Assembly (NCBI GenBank): GCA_964402065.1
Contig: CAYOAN010000001.1
Coordinates: 186,001 to 250,000, forward strand
Direction of reading: 5' to 3'
From: CAIWMF01 sp964402065
GTDB taxonomy: Bacteria; Verrucomicrobiota; Verrucomicrobiia; Chthoniobacterales; UBA6821
DNA: 64,000 nt
Within the stretch, counting starts at the first letter, position 1, and each line of letters opens with the position of its first letter. The position numbers and the translations under genes are program-made. A model generated the notes under the pieces. The model searched no databases and was not told the origin of the DNA. It was given only the letters and a program-made list of their open reading frames with translations. Below, in pieces: positions 18,108 to 27,600 of the stretch.

Positions 18108-18290
18108 ATGGGAGTCCCAAAACGTAAAGTTTCTAAAATGCGCTTGCGCACTCGTAAAGCAGCTAATCGCTGGCATGCACCAAGTCTTGGCAAATGTCCA
18201 ACTTGTGATGCTCCAATTCACTCTCATACGGTTTGTCCTGCTTGTGGTTCCTATCGCAATCGTCAAGTTCTTGATGTAACTCCTGCTTAA
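18108..18290 (+). CDS. rpmF: 50S ribosomal protein L32
   Basis: This 60-residue basic protein begins MGVPKRKVSKMRLRTRKA, the L32 N-terminus, and has a zinc ribbon of the four-Cys type (CPTC then CPACG) in the second half. L32 sits at the base of the large subunit near the peptidyl transferase region. It lies between yceD and plsX, the order found in many bacteria. The retained four Cys make this a zinc-binding (C+) version. Confidence 0.96.
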   Translation: MGVPKRKVSKMRLRTRKAANRWHAPSLGKCPTCDAPIHSHTVCPACGSYRNRQVLDVTPA

Positions 18291-18298
18291 TCAGCAGG
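18282..18298 (+). terminator. Hairpin at the end of rpmF
   Basis: CCTGCT (18282-18287) pairs with AGCAGG (18293-18298) over a 5-nt loop that includes part of the rpmF stop codon. It is followed by TCTTTTATTCGTATTTTTT. It could act as a partial terminator that lowers plsX-fabH expression relative to the ribosomal protein gene. Confidence 0.55.
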
Positions 18299-18333
18299 TC
18301 TTTTATTCGTATTTTTTATCCCTCTAAAGCAAG

Positions 18334-19374
18334 ATGAGAATTGTTCTCGATGCTATGGGTGGGGACTATGCTCCTGCCAATACTGTGGCTGGAGCGGTCT
18401 TGGCGCTCAAAGAATATTCTAAAATTACCCGTCTTTTTTTAACGGGCGATGAGGCAATGTTGCGCGCTGAAGTCCGTAAACATCAGTGCAACGACCCTCG
18501 GCTTGAGATTGTTCATACAACTCAGATCGTAGAAATGAGTGACCAAGCCGTTGAGGCTGTTCGCCGGAAAAAAGATTCTTCTATTTCACGGGCTGTGGAC
18601 TTAGTAAAGAAAAAGGAGGCCGATGCCGTTGTAAGTGCAGGGCACACCGGTGCCGCTGTGGCTGCAACAACGATTAAATTACGAACGCTCGAAGGTATTG
18701 ATCGCCCTGGTATTGCAACCTGGTTTCCTACTGAAAAAAATCTCTGCGTGATTATGGATGCAGGAGCTAATCTTGATGCTCGTCCAGAACATCTCTTGCA
18801 ATACGCTATCATGGGATCAGTTCTTTCTGAGCATATTCTTGGTTATGCCAATCCTTCAATTGGCTTGATGTCCATTGGAAGTGAGGATGTCAAGGGAAGT
18901 GGATTTACAAAAGAAACTTTTAAACTCCTCAAGGCAAGTTCTCTCAATTTTCGAGGCAATGTCGAAGGACATGATCTTTTTGAAAATCCAGTAGAAGTGG
19001 TCTTGTGTGATGGATTCACGGGAAATGTTGTCTTAAAAACAGCGGAAGCAACGGCTTCGTTTTTAGTGCATACCTTAAAAAAAGAATTAACACAAACGCC
19101 AGTTCGTGCTCTTGGAGCATGGTTGGCAAAGGGTGCTTTTCGGACCATTCGCAATCAACTCAATCCTGATCTTCATGGAGGTTCACCTCTTTTAGGAATT
19201 AATGGAACTTGTATCATCGCTCATGGATCAAGTTCTGCAATTGCAATCAAGCATGCTATTCGAGCTGCCACTGATTTTATTGAGCGCGGGGTTAATCCTC
19301 GTATTGTGGACGCAGTAAAAGCATATCATTTGAAAAACGCTGTCTCATCTCATGTCTCTGAACTTAAAAAATAA
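18334..19374 (+). CDS. plsX: Phosphate acyltransferase PlsX
   Basis: PlsX makes acyl-phosphate from acyl-ACP, the acyl donor for PlsY in the first step of phospholipid synthesis. The 346 residues begin MRIVLDAMGGDYAP, the family hallmark, and include SAGHTGAAVA near residue 103, a stretch of IMDAGANLDARPEHL near 145, and LCDGFTGNVVLKTAE near 226. It is full length. fabH begins inside its last codons with a 23-nt overlap, indicating coupled expression. Confidence 0.97.
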   Translation: MRIVLDAMGGDYAPANTVAGAVLALKEYSKITRLFLTGDEAMLRAEVRKHQCNDPRLEIVHTTQIVEMSDQAVEAVRRKKDSSISRAVDLVKKKEADAVVSAGHTGAAVAATTIKLRTLEGIDRPGIATWFPTEKNLCVIMDAGANLDARPEHLLQYAIMGSVLSEHILGYANPSIGLMSIGSEDVKGSGFTKETFKLLKASSLNFRGNVEGHDLFENPVEVVLCDGFTGNVVLKTAEATASFLVHTLKKELTQTPVRALGAWLAKGAFRTIRNQLNPDLHGGSPLLGINGTCIIAHGSSSAIAIKHAIRAATDFIERGVNPRIVDAVKAYHLKNAVSSHVSELKK

Positions 19375-20359
19375 TCATCTACTTTCGGCTTCTGTTCTTG
19401 GAACTGGTAGTTATGTTCCTGAGCGTGTGATGAGGAATGAAGACCTTGAAAAAATGGTCGAAACGAATGATGAGTGGATTCGGACACGCACAGGAATTCG
19501 TGAGAGACGTATCGCTGCACCGCATGAAACAACAAGTGACATGGCTGCTGCTGCAGCCCGAGCCGCTATAGAAAACGCCGGGATTATCGCGGAAGAAATT
19601 TCAATGATTATCTGCGCAACAGTAACGCCAGATATGTTTTTTCCTAACACGGCTTGTTTTGTTCAAACCAAAATTGGAGCAACAAAAGCCATCTGCTTTG
19701 ACGTGAGTGCTGCTTGTTCTGGGTTTCTCTACGCTATGGAGATAGCTCGTCAATTTATTGCAACAGGGACGCACAAAACCATTTTAGTTATTGGAGCTGA
19801 TAAGCTTTCTAGTATTGTGAATTGGGAAGATCGCAATACATGTGTTCTATTTGGTGATGGAGCTGGAGCTGCCATTTTGCAGCATCGTGACGGGGCTCGT
19901 GGAATTCTTGCAACTCCTATGGGAAGTGATGGAAGGCTTGCTGACATTCTTTATACTCCTGGAGGAGGAAGTGCTGCTCCCACAACGATTGAAAATGTGC
20001 ATGAAAAACTTTCGACTATTCGAATGAATGGAAGAGAGACTTATAAACAAGCAGTAAAAGCAATGGTCGAGTCTTCTCAAGAAGCCTTGCGTCGCGCCGG
20101 AGTGAGTATTGATGAGATCAAGTGTATTATTCCTCACCAAGCTAATTTGCGAATTATTGAAGCCATTGCTGATCGCCTTGAGGTGTCACTTGATAAATTT
20201 CATATTAACCTCGACCGCTATGGAAATACTTCAGCTGCGGCCGTCGCTATTGCTTTTGACGAAGCTGCAAGACAACAGCGCTTTGAGCGAGGAGACCTCG
20301 TTTTGCTCGTTGTTTTCGGAGGGGGGTTGACCTGGGCCGCTTCTGTCTTAGAGTGGTGA
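19352..20359 (+). CDS. fabH: 3-oxoacyl-ACP synthase III
   Basis: FabH condenses acetyl-CoA (or branched acyl-CoA) with malonyl-ACP to start fatty acid chains. The 335-residue protein has the thiolase-fold triad: Cys122 in SAACSGF, His262 in PHQANLRI and Asn292 in GNTSAA. The start at ATG 19352 adds about a dozen residues before SVLGTGSYVPE and overlaps plsX by 23 nt; no later ATG would keep the N-terminal strand. It is the last gene of the yceD operon. The primer acyl specificity cannot be read from the sequence. Confidence 0.97.
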   Translation: MSLNLKNNHLLSASVLGTGSYVPERVMRNEDLEKMVETNDEWIRTRTGIRERRIAAPHETTSDMAAAAARAAIENAGIIAEEISMIICATVTPDMFFPNTACFVQTKIGATKAICFDVSAACSGFLYAMEIARQFIATGTHKTILVIGADKLSSIVNWEDRNTCVLFGDGAGAAILQHRDGARGILATPMGSDGRLADILYTPGGGSAAPTTIENVHEKLSTIRMNGRETYKQAVKAMVESSQEALRRAGVSIDEIKCIIPHQANLRIIEAIADRLEVSLDKFHINLDRYGNTSAAAVAIAFDEAARQQRFERGDLVLLVVFGGGLTWAASVLEW

Positions 20360-20623
20360 GAAAATTCACCACGAAGATTGCCAAGTTGTTAAAGCGGTAC
20401 GCAATGAACACAAAATAAAAAGTTTAAAAATTAGGATTTAGCATTCAACAAAACATTAAAAGTGCGCTGTTATAGCAAGCAAAGAGTCTGTCAAATTCGC
20501 TGCTGTGGATGCAAGATAAGGAACTAGGGGTGCAGCCCAGCGCGTATAGGTCACACTCGAGGACACGAGTACTGAAGTGCCGCAGTCCTGTGCCTCAACA
20601 GTCGCATTTGAACCAAACTCTTT
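20360..20623. other. 264-bp intergenic gap with a degenerate dispersed-element copy
   Basis: No gene is visible between fabH and purA. The stretch 20552-20585 (ACACTCGAGG...CGAGTACTGAAGTGCCGCAG) aligns with the reverse-orientation copy at 40788-40824 with scattered substitutions and a one-base gap. No heptad run precedes purA. Confidence 0.5.
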
Positions 20624-21901
20624 ATGAATACAATATTAATTGGCTCTCAATGGGGCGACGAAGGCAAAGGGAAAATTATTGATGTGCTGACCGAAGAAGC
20701 AGATCTTGTTGTGCGCAGCCAAGGTGGCAACAATGCTGGCCACACAATTGTTAGTGGAAACAAAAAATATATTTTGCATTTGATTCCATCGGGAATTTTG
20801 CGCAAAGGAAAAAGTTGCGTTATTGGGAATGGGGTTGTCATTGATCCAATTGCTTTAGTGAAGGAAATCGAAGGATTGCGCTCACAAGGAATCAAGGTTG
20901 ATAAAAATCTTCTCATTAGTGAAGCTGCTCACTTGGTGATGCCATATCATCGTGCTATTGATGAAGGTCGAGAGAGGATCAAAGGAAAAAATAAAATTGG
21001 AACGACGAAGCGTGGTATTGGCCCAGCGTATGGGGACAAAGCAGCCCGTGTTGGAATGCGTTTGGCGGATTTAATGAGACCTGATGTTTTTGAAAAAAAA
21101 TTACGCTTGCGGATTAAAGAAAATAATCTTGTGTTAAAAAGCTTCGGGGAAAAGCCGCTCTCTTTTCAAAAAGTGTTGAAAGAGTATCAAGTTGCAGCAA
21201 AGCAACTAAAACCTTTTGTTGCAAATACTGTTGCTTATTTGCACGAAGCGATGGCTAAGAAAAAAAATATTCTTTTCGAAGGTGCGCAAGGAACTTTTTT
21301 AGACTTAGATCATGGGACTTATCCCTTTGTTACTAGCTCTAATACGACTTCTGGAGGTGCGTGTACAGGTTCAGGTGTGCCGCCGAATCGTATTGATTCT
21401 GTTGTTGGCGTTCTCAAGGCCTATACTACAAGGGTAGGTGAGGGGCCTCTTCCTACAGAAAATGCAACGGTAAGCGATATGCTTCATCAAATGGGCCGTG
21501 AGTTTGGAGCTACAACAGGCAGGGCTCGTCGCTGCGGCTGGTTTGATGCTGTTGCAGTACGCTACGCAACCATGGTTAATGGTGTAGACCGTCTTGCTAT
21601 TACTAATGTTGATGGGTTGGATAACGTCAAAGAAATTTCCATTTGTACTGGATATCGCCTTGATGGTCGTGGAAAAACATTGACCATTCCTCCAACAGAT
21701 GCTGAGGAACTTGCACGTTGTAAGCCTGTCTACAAGAAGATGCCAGGATGGATGAGCTCTACTACTGATTGTAAAAAATATAGCGATCTTCCATTGAAAG
21801 CGCGTCACTATCTCGAAGAGCTTGCAAAGCTTGTTGGTGCAAAGCTCTGGATTGTGAGTGTTGGTCCTGGTCGTGAGCAGACGATGTGGCTTGCTTCATA
21901 A
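20624..21901 (+). CDS. purA: Adenylosuccinate synthetase
   Basis: PurA joins IMP and aspartate with GTP to make adenylosuccinate, the first committed AMP step. The 425 residues carry the N-terminal P-loop-like GSQWGDEGKGK (8-17), the catalytic His in NNAGHTIV (near 41), the IMP loop KRGIGPAYGDKAAR and the GTP-binding aspartate region (NVDGLDNV near 331). Family length and order are normal. It is not in an operon with other purine genes here. Confidence 0.98.
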   Translation: MNTILIGSQWGDEGKGKIIDVLTEEADLVVRSQGGNNAGHTIVSGNKKYILHLIPSGILRKGKSCVIGNGVVIDPIALVKEIEGLRSQGIKVDKNLLISEAAHLVMPYHRAIDEGRERIKGKNKIGTTKRGIGPAYGDKAARVGMRLADLMRPDVFEKKLRLRIKENNLVLKSFGEKPLSFQKVLKEYQVAAKQLKPFVANTVAYLHEAMAKKKNILFEGAQGTFLDLDHGTYPFVTSSNTTSGGACTGSGVPPNRIDSVVGVLKAYTTRVGEGPLPTENATVSDMLHQMGREFGATTGRARRCGWFDAVAVRYATMVNGVDRLAITNVDGLDNVKEISICTGYRLDGRGKTLTIPPTDAEELARCKPVYKKMPGWMSSTTDCKKYSDLPLKARHYLEELAKLVGAKLWIVSVGPGREQTMWLAS

Positions 21902-22061
21902 CAATGTTGGGAAGATACCATGGGCAAGGAGCCGTTTTAAATTGTCCTCTACTCAGTCTTCCAGAACTTAATACCCTATATCTTAATAGAGCACACGTTC
22001 AGAGCTAGTATTATCACGAAGGATGATCTGCCTCTGAACTCATTTTTGATTACTTTTTTCC

Positions 22062-22916
22062 ATGTCTTCTATTACTCATCTCTGGACGCGACTCACTTCC
22101 AAAAATCATGAAGACGCTTGGGTAGAGCGTCTTCGTTTTGCGGGGCCTGAGAACCTCGTGATGAAAGCCTTTCCTGCGTCACGGACGTTGCGTTTGCAGG
22201 TTTATACGAATGAAGCAACTTCTAAAAAGCTTATTAAACTTTTTGGTGGGTCTGTCCGCCCTTTTCGCTTAGCCACTTGGAAGCCTCCTGAAATCAAGCG
22301 TCGCAAGCCGCTCTGCATCGCAGGAGGGTTGCGGTTGCATAATGATCGCGAGTTGTTTTTACAAGATCGCAATAAGAAAAAGGGCTACCCTTTGCTTGTT
22401 CCTGCAGAAATGGCTTTTGGGACGGGAGAGCATGCAACAACTCGAAGTTGCCTTCGGATGCTCAGTAAGATTGCTCTGGAAGAGACAAAAAACAAGTGGT
22501 CTTTTCTTGATCTTGGAACAGGCTCAGGAATTTTGGCGCTTGCTGCTGAGTTATTTGGAGCAGAAAAAATATTGGGAATCGATTTTGATCCTCGATGCAT
22601 TAAGGTTGCACGAACTAATGCCAAAGCAAACCAGTTATTAAAAGCCACGTGGGAACAAGCAGATCTCCTCAAGTGGAAAATTCCTGGAACATGGAATGTG
22701 ATTGCAGCCAATATTTATTCTTCAGTGCTCACGGTTGCAGCTCCTAAAATTGCGAAAGGACTCAAGGCAGAGGGTCATCTCATTCTCTCAGGGATTTTTG
22801 CTCAAGAGATTCCTCAAATTGAAAATTGTTTTGCTGCACTCGGTCTTCAAAGGAAGCATGCGATTATTCAAGGAAAATGGGGAGCGCTGTGGTTGGAGAG
22901 AAGTCATGAAAAATAG
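22062..22916 (+). CDS. prmA: Ribosomal protein L11 methyltransferase
   Basis: PrmA trimethylates ribosomal protein L11 using S-adenosylmethionine. The 284-residue protein has the family's N-terminal L11-recognition region, then MAFGTGEHATT (near 126) and the SAM motif I FLDLGTGSGILALAAELFGA (near 150), followed by an acidic loop and NVIAANIYSSV (motif IV, the N-x-x-x equivalent of NPPY). The start follows the pyrimidine-rich ACTTTTTTCC. A hairpin overlaps its stop codon. Confidence 0.93.
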   Translation: MSSITHLWTRLTSKNHEDAWVERLRFAGPENLVMKAFPASRTLRLQVYTNEATSKKLIKLFGGSVRPFRLATWKPPEIKRRKPLCIAGGLRLHNDRELFLQDRNKKKGYPLLVPAEMAFGTGEHATTRSCLRMLSKIALEETKNKWSFLDLGTGSGILALAAELFGAEKILGIDFDPRCIKVARTNAKANQLLKATWEQADLLKWKIPGTWNVIAANIYSSVLTVAAPKIAKGLKAEGHLILSGIFAQEIPQIENCFAALGLQRKHAIIQGKWGALWLERSHEK

Positions 22917-22938
22917 ACATTGAAAGTCTATTTTCATG
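22905..22938 (+). terminator. Hairpin overlapping the prmA stop, possible terminator
   Basis: CATGAAAAATAGAC (22905-22918) pairs with GTCTATTTTCATG (22926-22938) with one bulged base and a 7-nt loop. A T-rich stretch follows about 8 nt later. The long, nearly perfect palindrome suits a bidirectional or weak intrinsic terminator. Confidence 0.5.
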
Positions 22939-22955
22939 AAATGGTTTTATTTTTT

Positions 22956-22987
22956 CCTGTAGCCTGCAACCTCTAGCCTGTACCCTC
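22956..22987 (+). repeat. CTGTAAC-type heptad run upstream of uppS
   Basis: CCTGTAG, CCTGCAA, CCTCTAG, CCTGTAC, CCTC follow each other in a strict 7-bp register and end 6 nt before the uppS ATG. Confidence 0.88.
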
Positions 22988-22993
22988 TTTTCG

Positions 22994-23707
22994 ATGAAAA
23001 TGACCTCTCCGCCACTACCAAAACACATTGCCATCATTATGGATGGGAATGGGCGTTGGGCCAAAGAGCGAGGCTGGATCAGGCTCAAAGGACATGAGCA
23101 AGGATCGCAATCAGTCCAAGAGGCACTAGATGCCTGCTTGGAAACTGGAGTGGAATATCTGACGCTTTATGCTTTTTCTTCTGAAAATTGGAAGCGCCCT
23201 AAACTTGAAGTGCAAGGTTTAATGACTCTTTTGGAGCATTACTTGGGGCATAAAATTGAAGAGATGAACAAAAATGGAATTCGCTTTCAGGCCATTGGGC
23301 GTCTCAATGAGTTGTCATCTTCAGTACAAAAGCGATTGCAAAAAGCCATTGATGCAACTGCTCATAACAGCAAACTGACGCTCACGCTAGCATTGAACTA
23401 TGGCGCTCGTGCAGAAATTGTGGATGCAACGAAAATGATTGCACAAAAAGTGCAGCAAGGAATTTTATCCCTCAAAGAAATTACAGAGGAGTCTTTTTCG
23501 CATCATCTCTACACCGCTAATATGCCTGATCCTGATTTGTTCATTAGGACGTCAGGAGAATATCGCATCTCGAATTTTTTACTCTGGCAGTTGAGTTACG
23601 CCGAACTTTATATTACACCTCAACTTTGGCCCGACTTTAAAAAAGCAGATCTCTTGGCTGCGATTGAAGAGTTTCAAAAACGGGAACGACGATTTGGAGG
23701 AGTGTGA
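22994..23707 (+). CDS. uppS: Isoprenyl (undecaprenyl) diphosphate synthase
   Basis: UppS extends farnesyl diphosphate with isopentenyl units in cis to give the lipid carrier for peptidoglycan and O-antigen building blocks. The 237 residues carry HIAIIMDGNGRWA with catalytic Asp17, the region YLTLYAFSSENWKRP, and the C-terminal RTSGEYRISNFLLWQ and ELYITPQLWPDF motifs. An alternative start is Met3. It is a single gene bounded by heptad runs on both sides and supplies the carrier used by the glycan cluster further right. Confidence 0.97.
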   Translation: MKMTSPPLPKHIAIIMDGNGRWAKERGWIRLKGHEQGSQSVQEALDACLETGVEYLTLYAFSSENWKRPKLEVQGLMTLLEHYLGHKIEEMNKNGIRFQAIGRLNELSSSVQKRLQKAIDATAHNSKLTLTLALNYGARAEIVDATKMIAQKVQQGILSLKEITEESFSHHLYTANMPDPDLFIRTSGEYRISNFLLWQLSYAELYITPQLWPDFKKADLLAAIEEFQKRERRFGGV

Positions 23708-23753
23708 AGGCAAAGCAAATTAACCACAAAGAAAGAAAAACTTTAATCTCTTT

Positions 23754-23777
23754 CCTGCAACCTGTGACCTGTAACTT
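23754..23777 (+). repeat. CTGTAAC-type heptad run upstream of the class IV aminotransferase
   Basis: CCTGCAA, CCTGTGA, CCTGTAA, CTT in 7-bp register, ending 3-4 nt before the ATG at 23781. Confidence 0.88.
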
Positions 23778-23780
23778 ATT

Positions 23781-24551
23781 ATGAATTCTTGGTCCTGGCA
23801 GCAAAACGAGATGCAGCCTTGTGGTGAAGGTGTTCCTCTCAACGATCGTGGGTTTCGCTACGGCCAGCATCTTTTTGAAACAATTGCGATTCGAAATGGG
23901 GACGTTCTTTTTTTTGAAGAACATTGGAAAAGATTGATGCATGCAGCCGAGCGATATCATTTTCCAATTAATTATGCTTGGTATCAAAGTGTGAGCTATT
24001 TTTTAAAAAAAGAATCGTGGAATGATGGGATGTTAAGGATTTTTTTAACGGCGGGAGAAGGAGCGGCTTGTTCACCCATTGTGACTCCTCATTTATTTTT
24101 GCTGTGGGAAAAAGCGGAGTTTCCTTCGGAGGAAAAATTACGCGAAGGAATCAGTGTTGTTTCATTGGACCAACCCACAGGGATTAATTCTTGGGGAGAA
24201 AAAACAGGAAATTATTGGGAACATCTCCTTGCTCTTAACTCAGCGCGGCAAGCTGGTGCTGAAGAGGGACTCGTTTTTGATGTAGAGGGTTTTTTAATTT
24301 CTGCGGCGATGGCCAATATCATTCTTTGGATGAATGATGGACGCATTGTGACGCCGCCTCGCACTCGTGGTGCACGTGATGGAGTGATGTTGGCTCAAGC
24401 GCGACGTCAACTTCCTGAGCTAATGGCAGCTGATGTGAAGAGAAATAATTTGGAGAACATTATTGCGATGGTTGTGACAAATTCGCGCCTTGGAATCATG
24501 CCTGTAGCGGAGCTTGATGGGAGGAAGCTGGAGCATTTTTGGAACAGATAG
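23781..24551 (+). CDS. Class IV aminotransferase, aminodeoxychorismate lyase-like
   Basis: The 256-residue protein has the class IV pattern. FRYGQHLFETIAIRNG stands near residue 25, the presumed PLP lysine Lys141 in EKTGNYWEHLLA, and EGLVFDVEGFLISAAMANI near 165-185, where the family has E-x-S/T-x-x-N. Relatives are 4-amino-4-deoxychorismate lyase (PabC, folate), branched-chain aminotransferase and D-amino acid aminotransferase. The size and N-terminal FETI segment fit PabC best. Ala-Ala-Met in place of the usual Glu-Ser/Thr before Asn is slightly atypical. No pabA or pabB is near. Confidence 0.8.
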   Translation: MNSWSWQQNEMQPCGEGVPLNDRGFRYGQHLFETIAIRNGDVLFFEEHWKRLMHAAERYHFPINYAWYQSVSYFLKKESWNDGMLRIFLTAGEGAACSPIVTPHLFLLWEKAEFPSEEKLREGISVVSLDQPTGINSWGEKTGNYWEHLLALNSARQAGAEEGLVFDVEGFLISAAMANIILWMNDGRIVTPPRTRGARDGVMLAQARRQLPELMAADVKRNNLENIIAMVVTNSRLGIMPVAELDGRKLEHFWNR

Positions 24552-24614
24552 GCTACGTTTCAGAAGCTATTCGAGCATTTAATACACTATGCTGGAATGA
24601 CGTTGTGGTGAAAG

Positions 24615-24632
24615 GTTGTAGCCTGTTACTCT
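24615..24632 (+). repeat. Short CTGTAAC-type heptad run upstream of mfd
   Basis: GTTGTAGCCTGTTACTCT keeps two and a half degenerate heptads, ending 6 nt before the mfd ATG. This is the weakest of the twelve sites. Just upstream, 24572-24610 faintly resembles the dispersed intergenic element. Confidence 0.6.
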
Positions 24633-24638
24633 TTTAAT

Positions 24639-27600
24639 ATGCCTCACGACGATCTGCTCGCTAAGATTGCAACAATACCAACATTCCAACAAGTTGTTGA
24701 AGTATTAGAGCGCGGTGATTCTTGTTGTTTCACAAATGCTACGCGTGCCTCATGGCCTTTTTTAGGAGCAGCCCTGGTTGCTAGACTTGGAGAAGATCGT
24801 GGAATTTGGTTTCTCAGTCATGATGTGCGCTCTCAAGAAAGATTTTTTCAAGAATGGAATGAAAGAGAAGAGCTATTAAATTTTTTCCCATCGCTCAGTA
24901 TGACGGCGGAAGGAATAGGGCTTCCTGATCCAGAAGTCATTTCTGAAAGACTTGCTTTCCTGGGAAAGGTAGCTGAAAAAAAATCTTTTGCTGCTAGCGT
25001 TGCCTTTTTAGCTTTATCAGACAATGTTCCAACTCCGAAAGAACTTTTAGCTGATGTGTTAAAAGTTGCAATTGGCTGGAAAGGCTCCCCTGGAAGTCTT
25101 GCTAAGCAGCTCAAGGAAGTTGGCTTTGAGCGTACTGCTCAAGTAGCTCATCGCGGTGAGTATGCCTTAAGAGGAGGTATTCTAGATCTTTTTGCATGGC
25201 AGGAGGAGAGGCCATGTCGATTGGAATTTGATGAGGAAAAAATCATTTCGATTCGTAGTTTTGATCCTGATTCACAACTTTCATTGGAACATTTAGAAGT
25301 TTGCGAAATTCAATGGGCAGAGCCAGAGCGCGCTGGAGTGCCACTTAGCAGCTATATTAAAAAAGAGGACTTCATTGTTTTACTCGGAGATGACTTTAGT
25401 GAAGATGAAACAAAAAAATTGCTACTGCAACTTCCAGCAACAAAACTGAGGTTTTCAGAGCAATTAATTAACGCTAACGAAAAAGAAATTTCTTGCGAGC
25501 TTGCCTCGTTACCAATTCCTTTTGCTAGCTTTGCGGCAGGAGACTTTGTGACACATGAAGCACAGCGAAGAGAGTTTTTTAAGCAACTGAGGCAATGGCA
25601 AAAAGAAGAATATCAACTTTTCTTTTTTAGTAGTGCTGAGTCGGGAGGGGAACGCTTTACTGAACTAGCCGAAAAAGAAAATATTTCTCGTGCCTCATTG
25701 CAGTTGCATTCTGCTAATATTTCGGAAGGCTTTGTATTGCCTCAAGCAAAGCTTGTTTTCCTTTCTGAAGCTGAAATTTTTGGGCGATCGGCCCAGCAAC
25801 AATGGCGCGCTTCTCATCGCAAGAGAGAAGAACAACGAGCTGCACGCTCTGCGATTGATTACACAGAATTCGAAGAAGGCGATTTTGTCGTCCACGTTGA
25901 ATATGGCGTTGCTTATTATGCTGGCATTGAGAAGATATCTGACTTAAACGGCAACTTAACGGAAGTTTTGGTGCTTGAGTTTGCGGATAAAGCAAAGCTT
26001 TTTGTTTCATTAGATCAGGCTTGGCAGATCTCTCGCTACGTTGGTATTGGGAGAGCGAGACCATCACTTTCTTCTTTAGAAAATGATCGTTGGAAAAAGG
26101 CACGAGCCACTGCTGAGAAATCTATTTTTCTTTATGCAGGAAAACTCTTGCAACTTCAAGCAGAGCGCGAGACTGGCTCTGGGCATGCATTTAGCCCTGA
26201 CACACCGTGGCAGCGTGAACTTGAAGAGCATTTTCCATATCGTGCAACAAGAGATCAGTTGCGGGCGGTTGCGGAAATTAAGCAAGATATGGAGTCGTCC
26301 ATGCCAATGGATCGACTTCTATGTGGAGACGTTGGGTTTGGTAAAACAGAAGTGGCTTTGCGTGCTGCATTCAAGGCTGTGCTCGACGGGAAACAAGTTG
26401 TTTTTTTAGCTCCCACCACAGTGTTGGCGCAGCAACATTTTCAAACATTAAAAGAGCGGATGAGTTCTTATCCAGCAACAATTGAGTTAATGAGCCGCTA
26501 TCGTACAGCTGCAGAGCAGCGTGAAGTAGCAAAGGGGCTGGCAGCTGGTTCTGTTGATATTGTTGTAGGAACACATAGATTGTTGTCTGCTGATATTGTC
26601 TTTAAAGATCTAGGCTTAGTTATTGTCGATGAAGAGCAGCGATTTGGAGTGAAGCATAAGGAAATTTTCAAAGAACGCTTTCGTCTCATCGATATGTTGA
26701 CGCTTTCAGCAACACCAATTCCGCGAACGCTCTATCTTTCATTGATGGGAGCTCGCAAAATGTCACTCCTAGAAACCCCGCCAGCCAATCGACAGGCTGT
26801 TGAGACAGTAATAGCGGCTTATGACGAACGCCTCATTCGCAAGGCCATCGAACAAGAATTAACGCGTGGCGGACAAGTCTACTTTTTACATAATCGTGTA
26901 GCAACTATTGAAACAGTAGCAACACGATTACAAGAACTAGCTCCAAAAGCTCGTATCATTGTCGGACATGGACAAATGGAAGAAAAAGATTTGGAGCAAG
27001 TTATGCAACGATTTGTGAAAGGTGATGCCGATATTCTTGTTTCAACAACAATCATTGAAAGTGGCCTTGATATTCCTAATGCAAATACCATCATCATTGA
27101 TCGTGCTGATCGTTTTGGGTTAGCTGATCTTTATCAATTGCGTGGTCGTGTCGGAAGAAGTCAGCAAAAAGCTTATGCCTACTTGTTATTACCGCGTAGT
27201 ATGATGATTTTTGGGGAAGCGCGACGGCGTGTTCAAGCCATCCGACAATATTCAGAACTTGGCTCTGGCTTTAAAATTGCAATGCGCGATTTGGAAATTC
27301 GTGGAGCTGGGAATCTTTTAGGAACAGCCCAGAGTGGGCATATCACGGCTATTGGTTTTGATCTTTATTGCAAAATGCTTCATCAAGCTGTGGCTCAGCT
27401 TAAGGGAGAAAAAATTAAAGAATTGCCAGCTATTCAGACCACACTCTTTTTCGATTTTGTTGTTACTTCTATTGCCGCTTGGGAAAATGCACTTAAAGAA
27501 CATAGCGCAAAAGAAAAAACAGAAAGAAAACGATTTTGCCAATCGATCATACCAGCTTTTATTCCAGAAGAATATTTGCCCGAGGTGTCACTTCGTTTAG

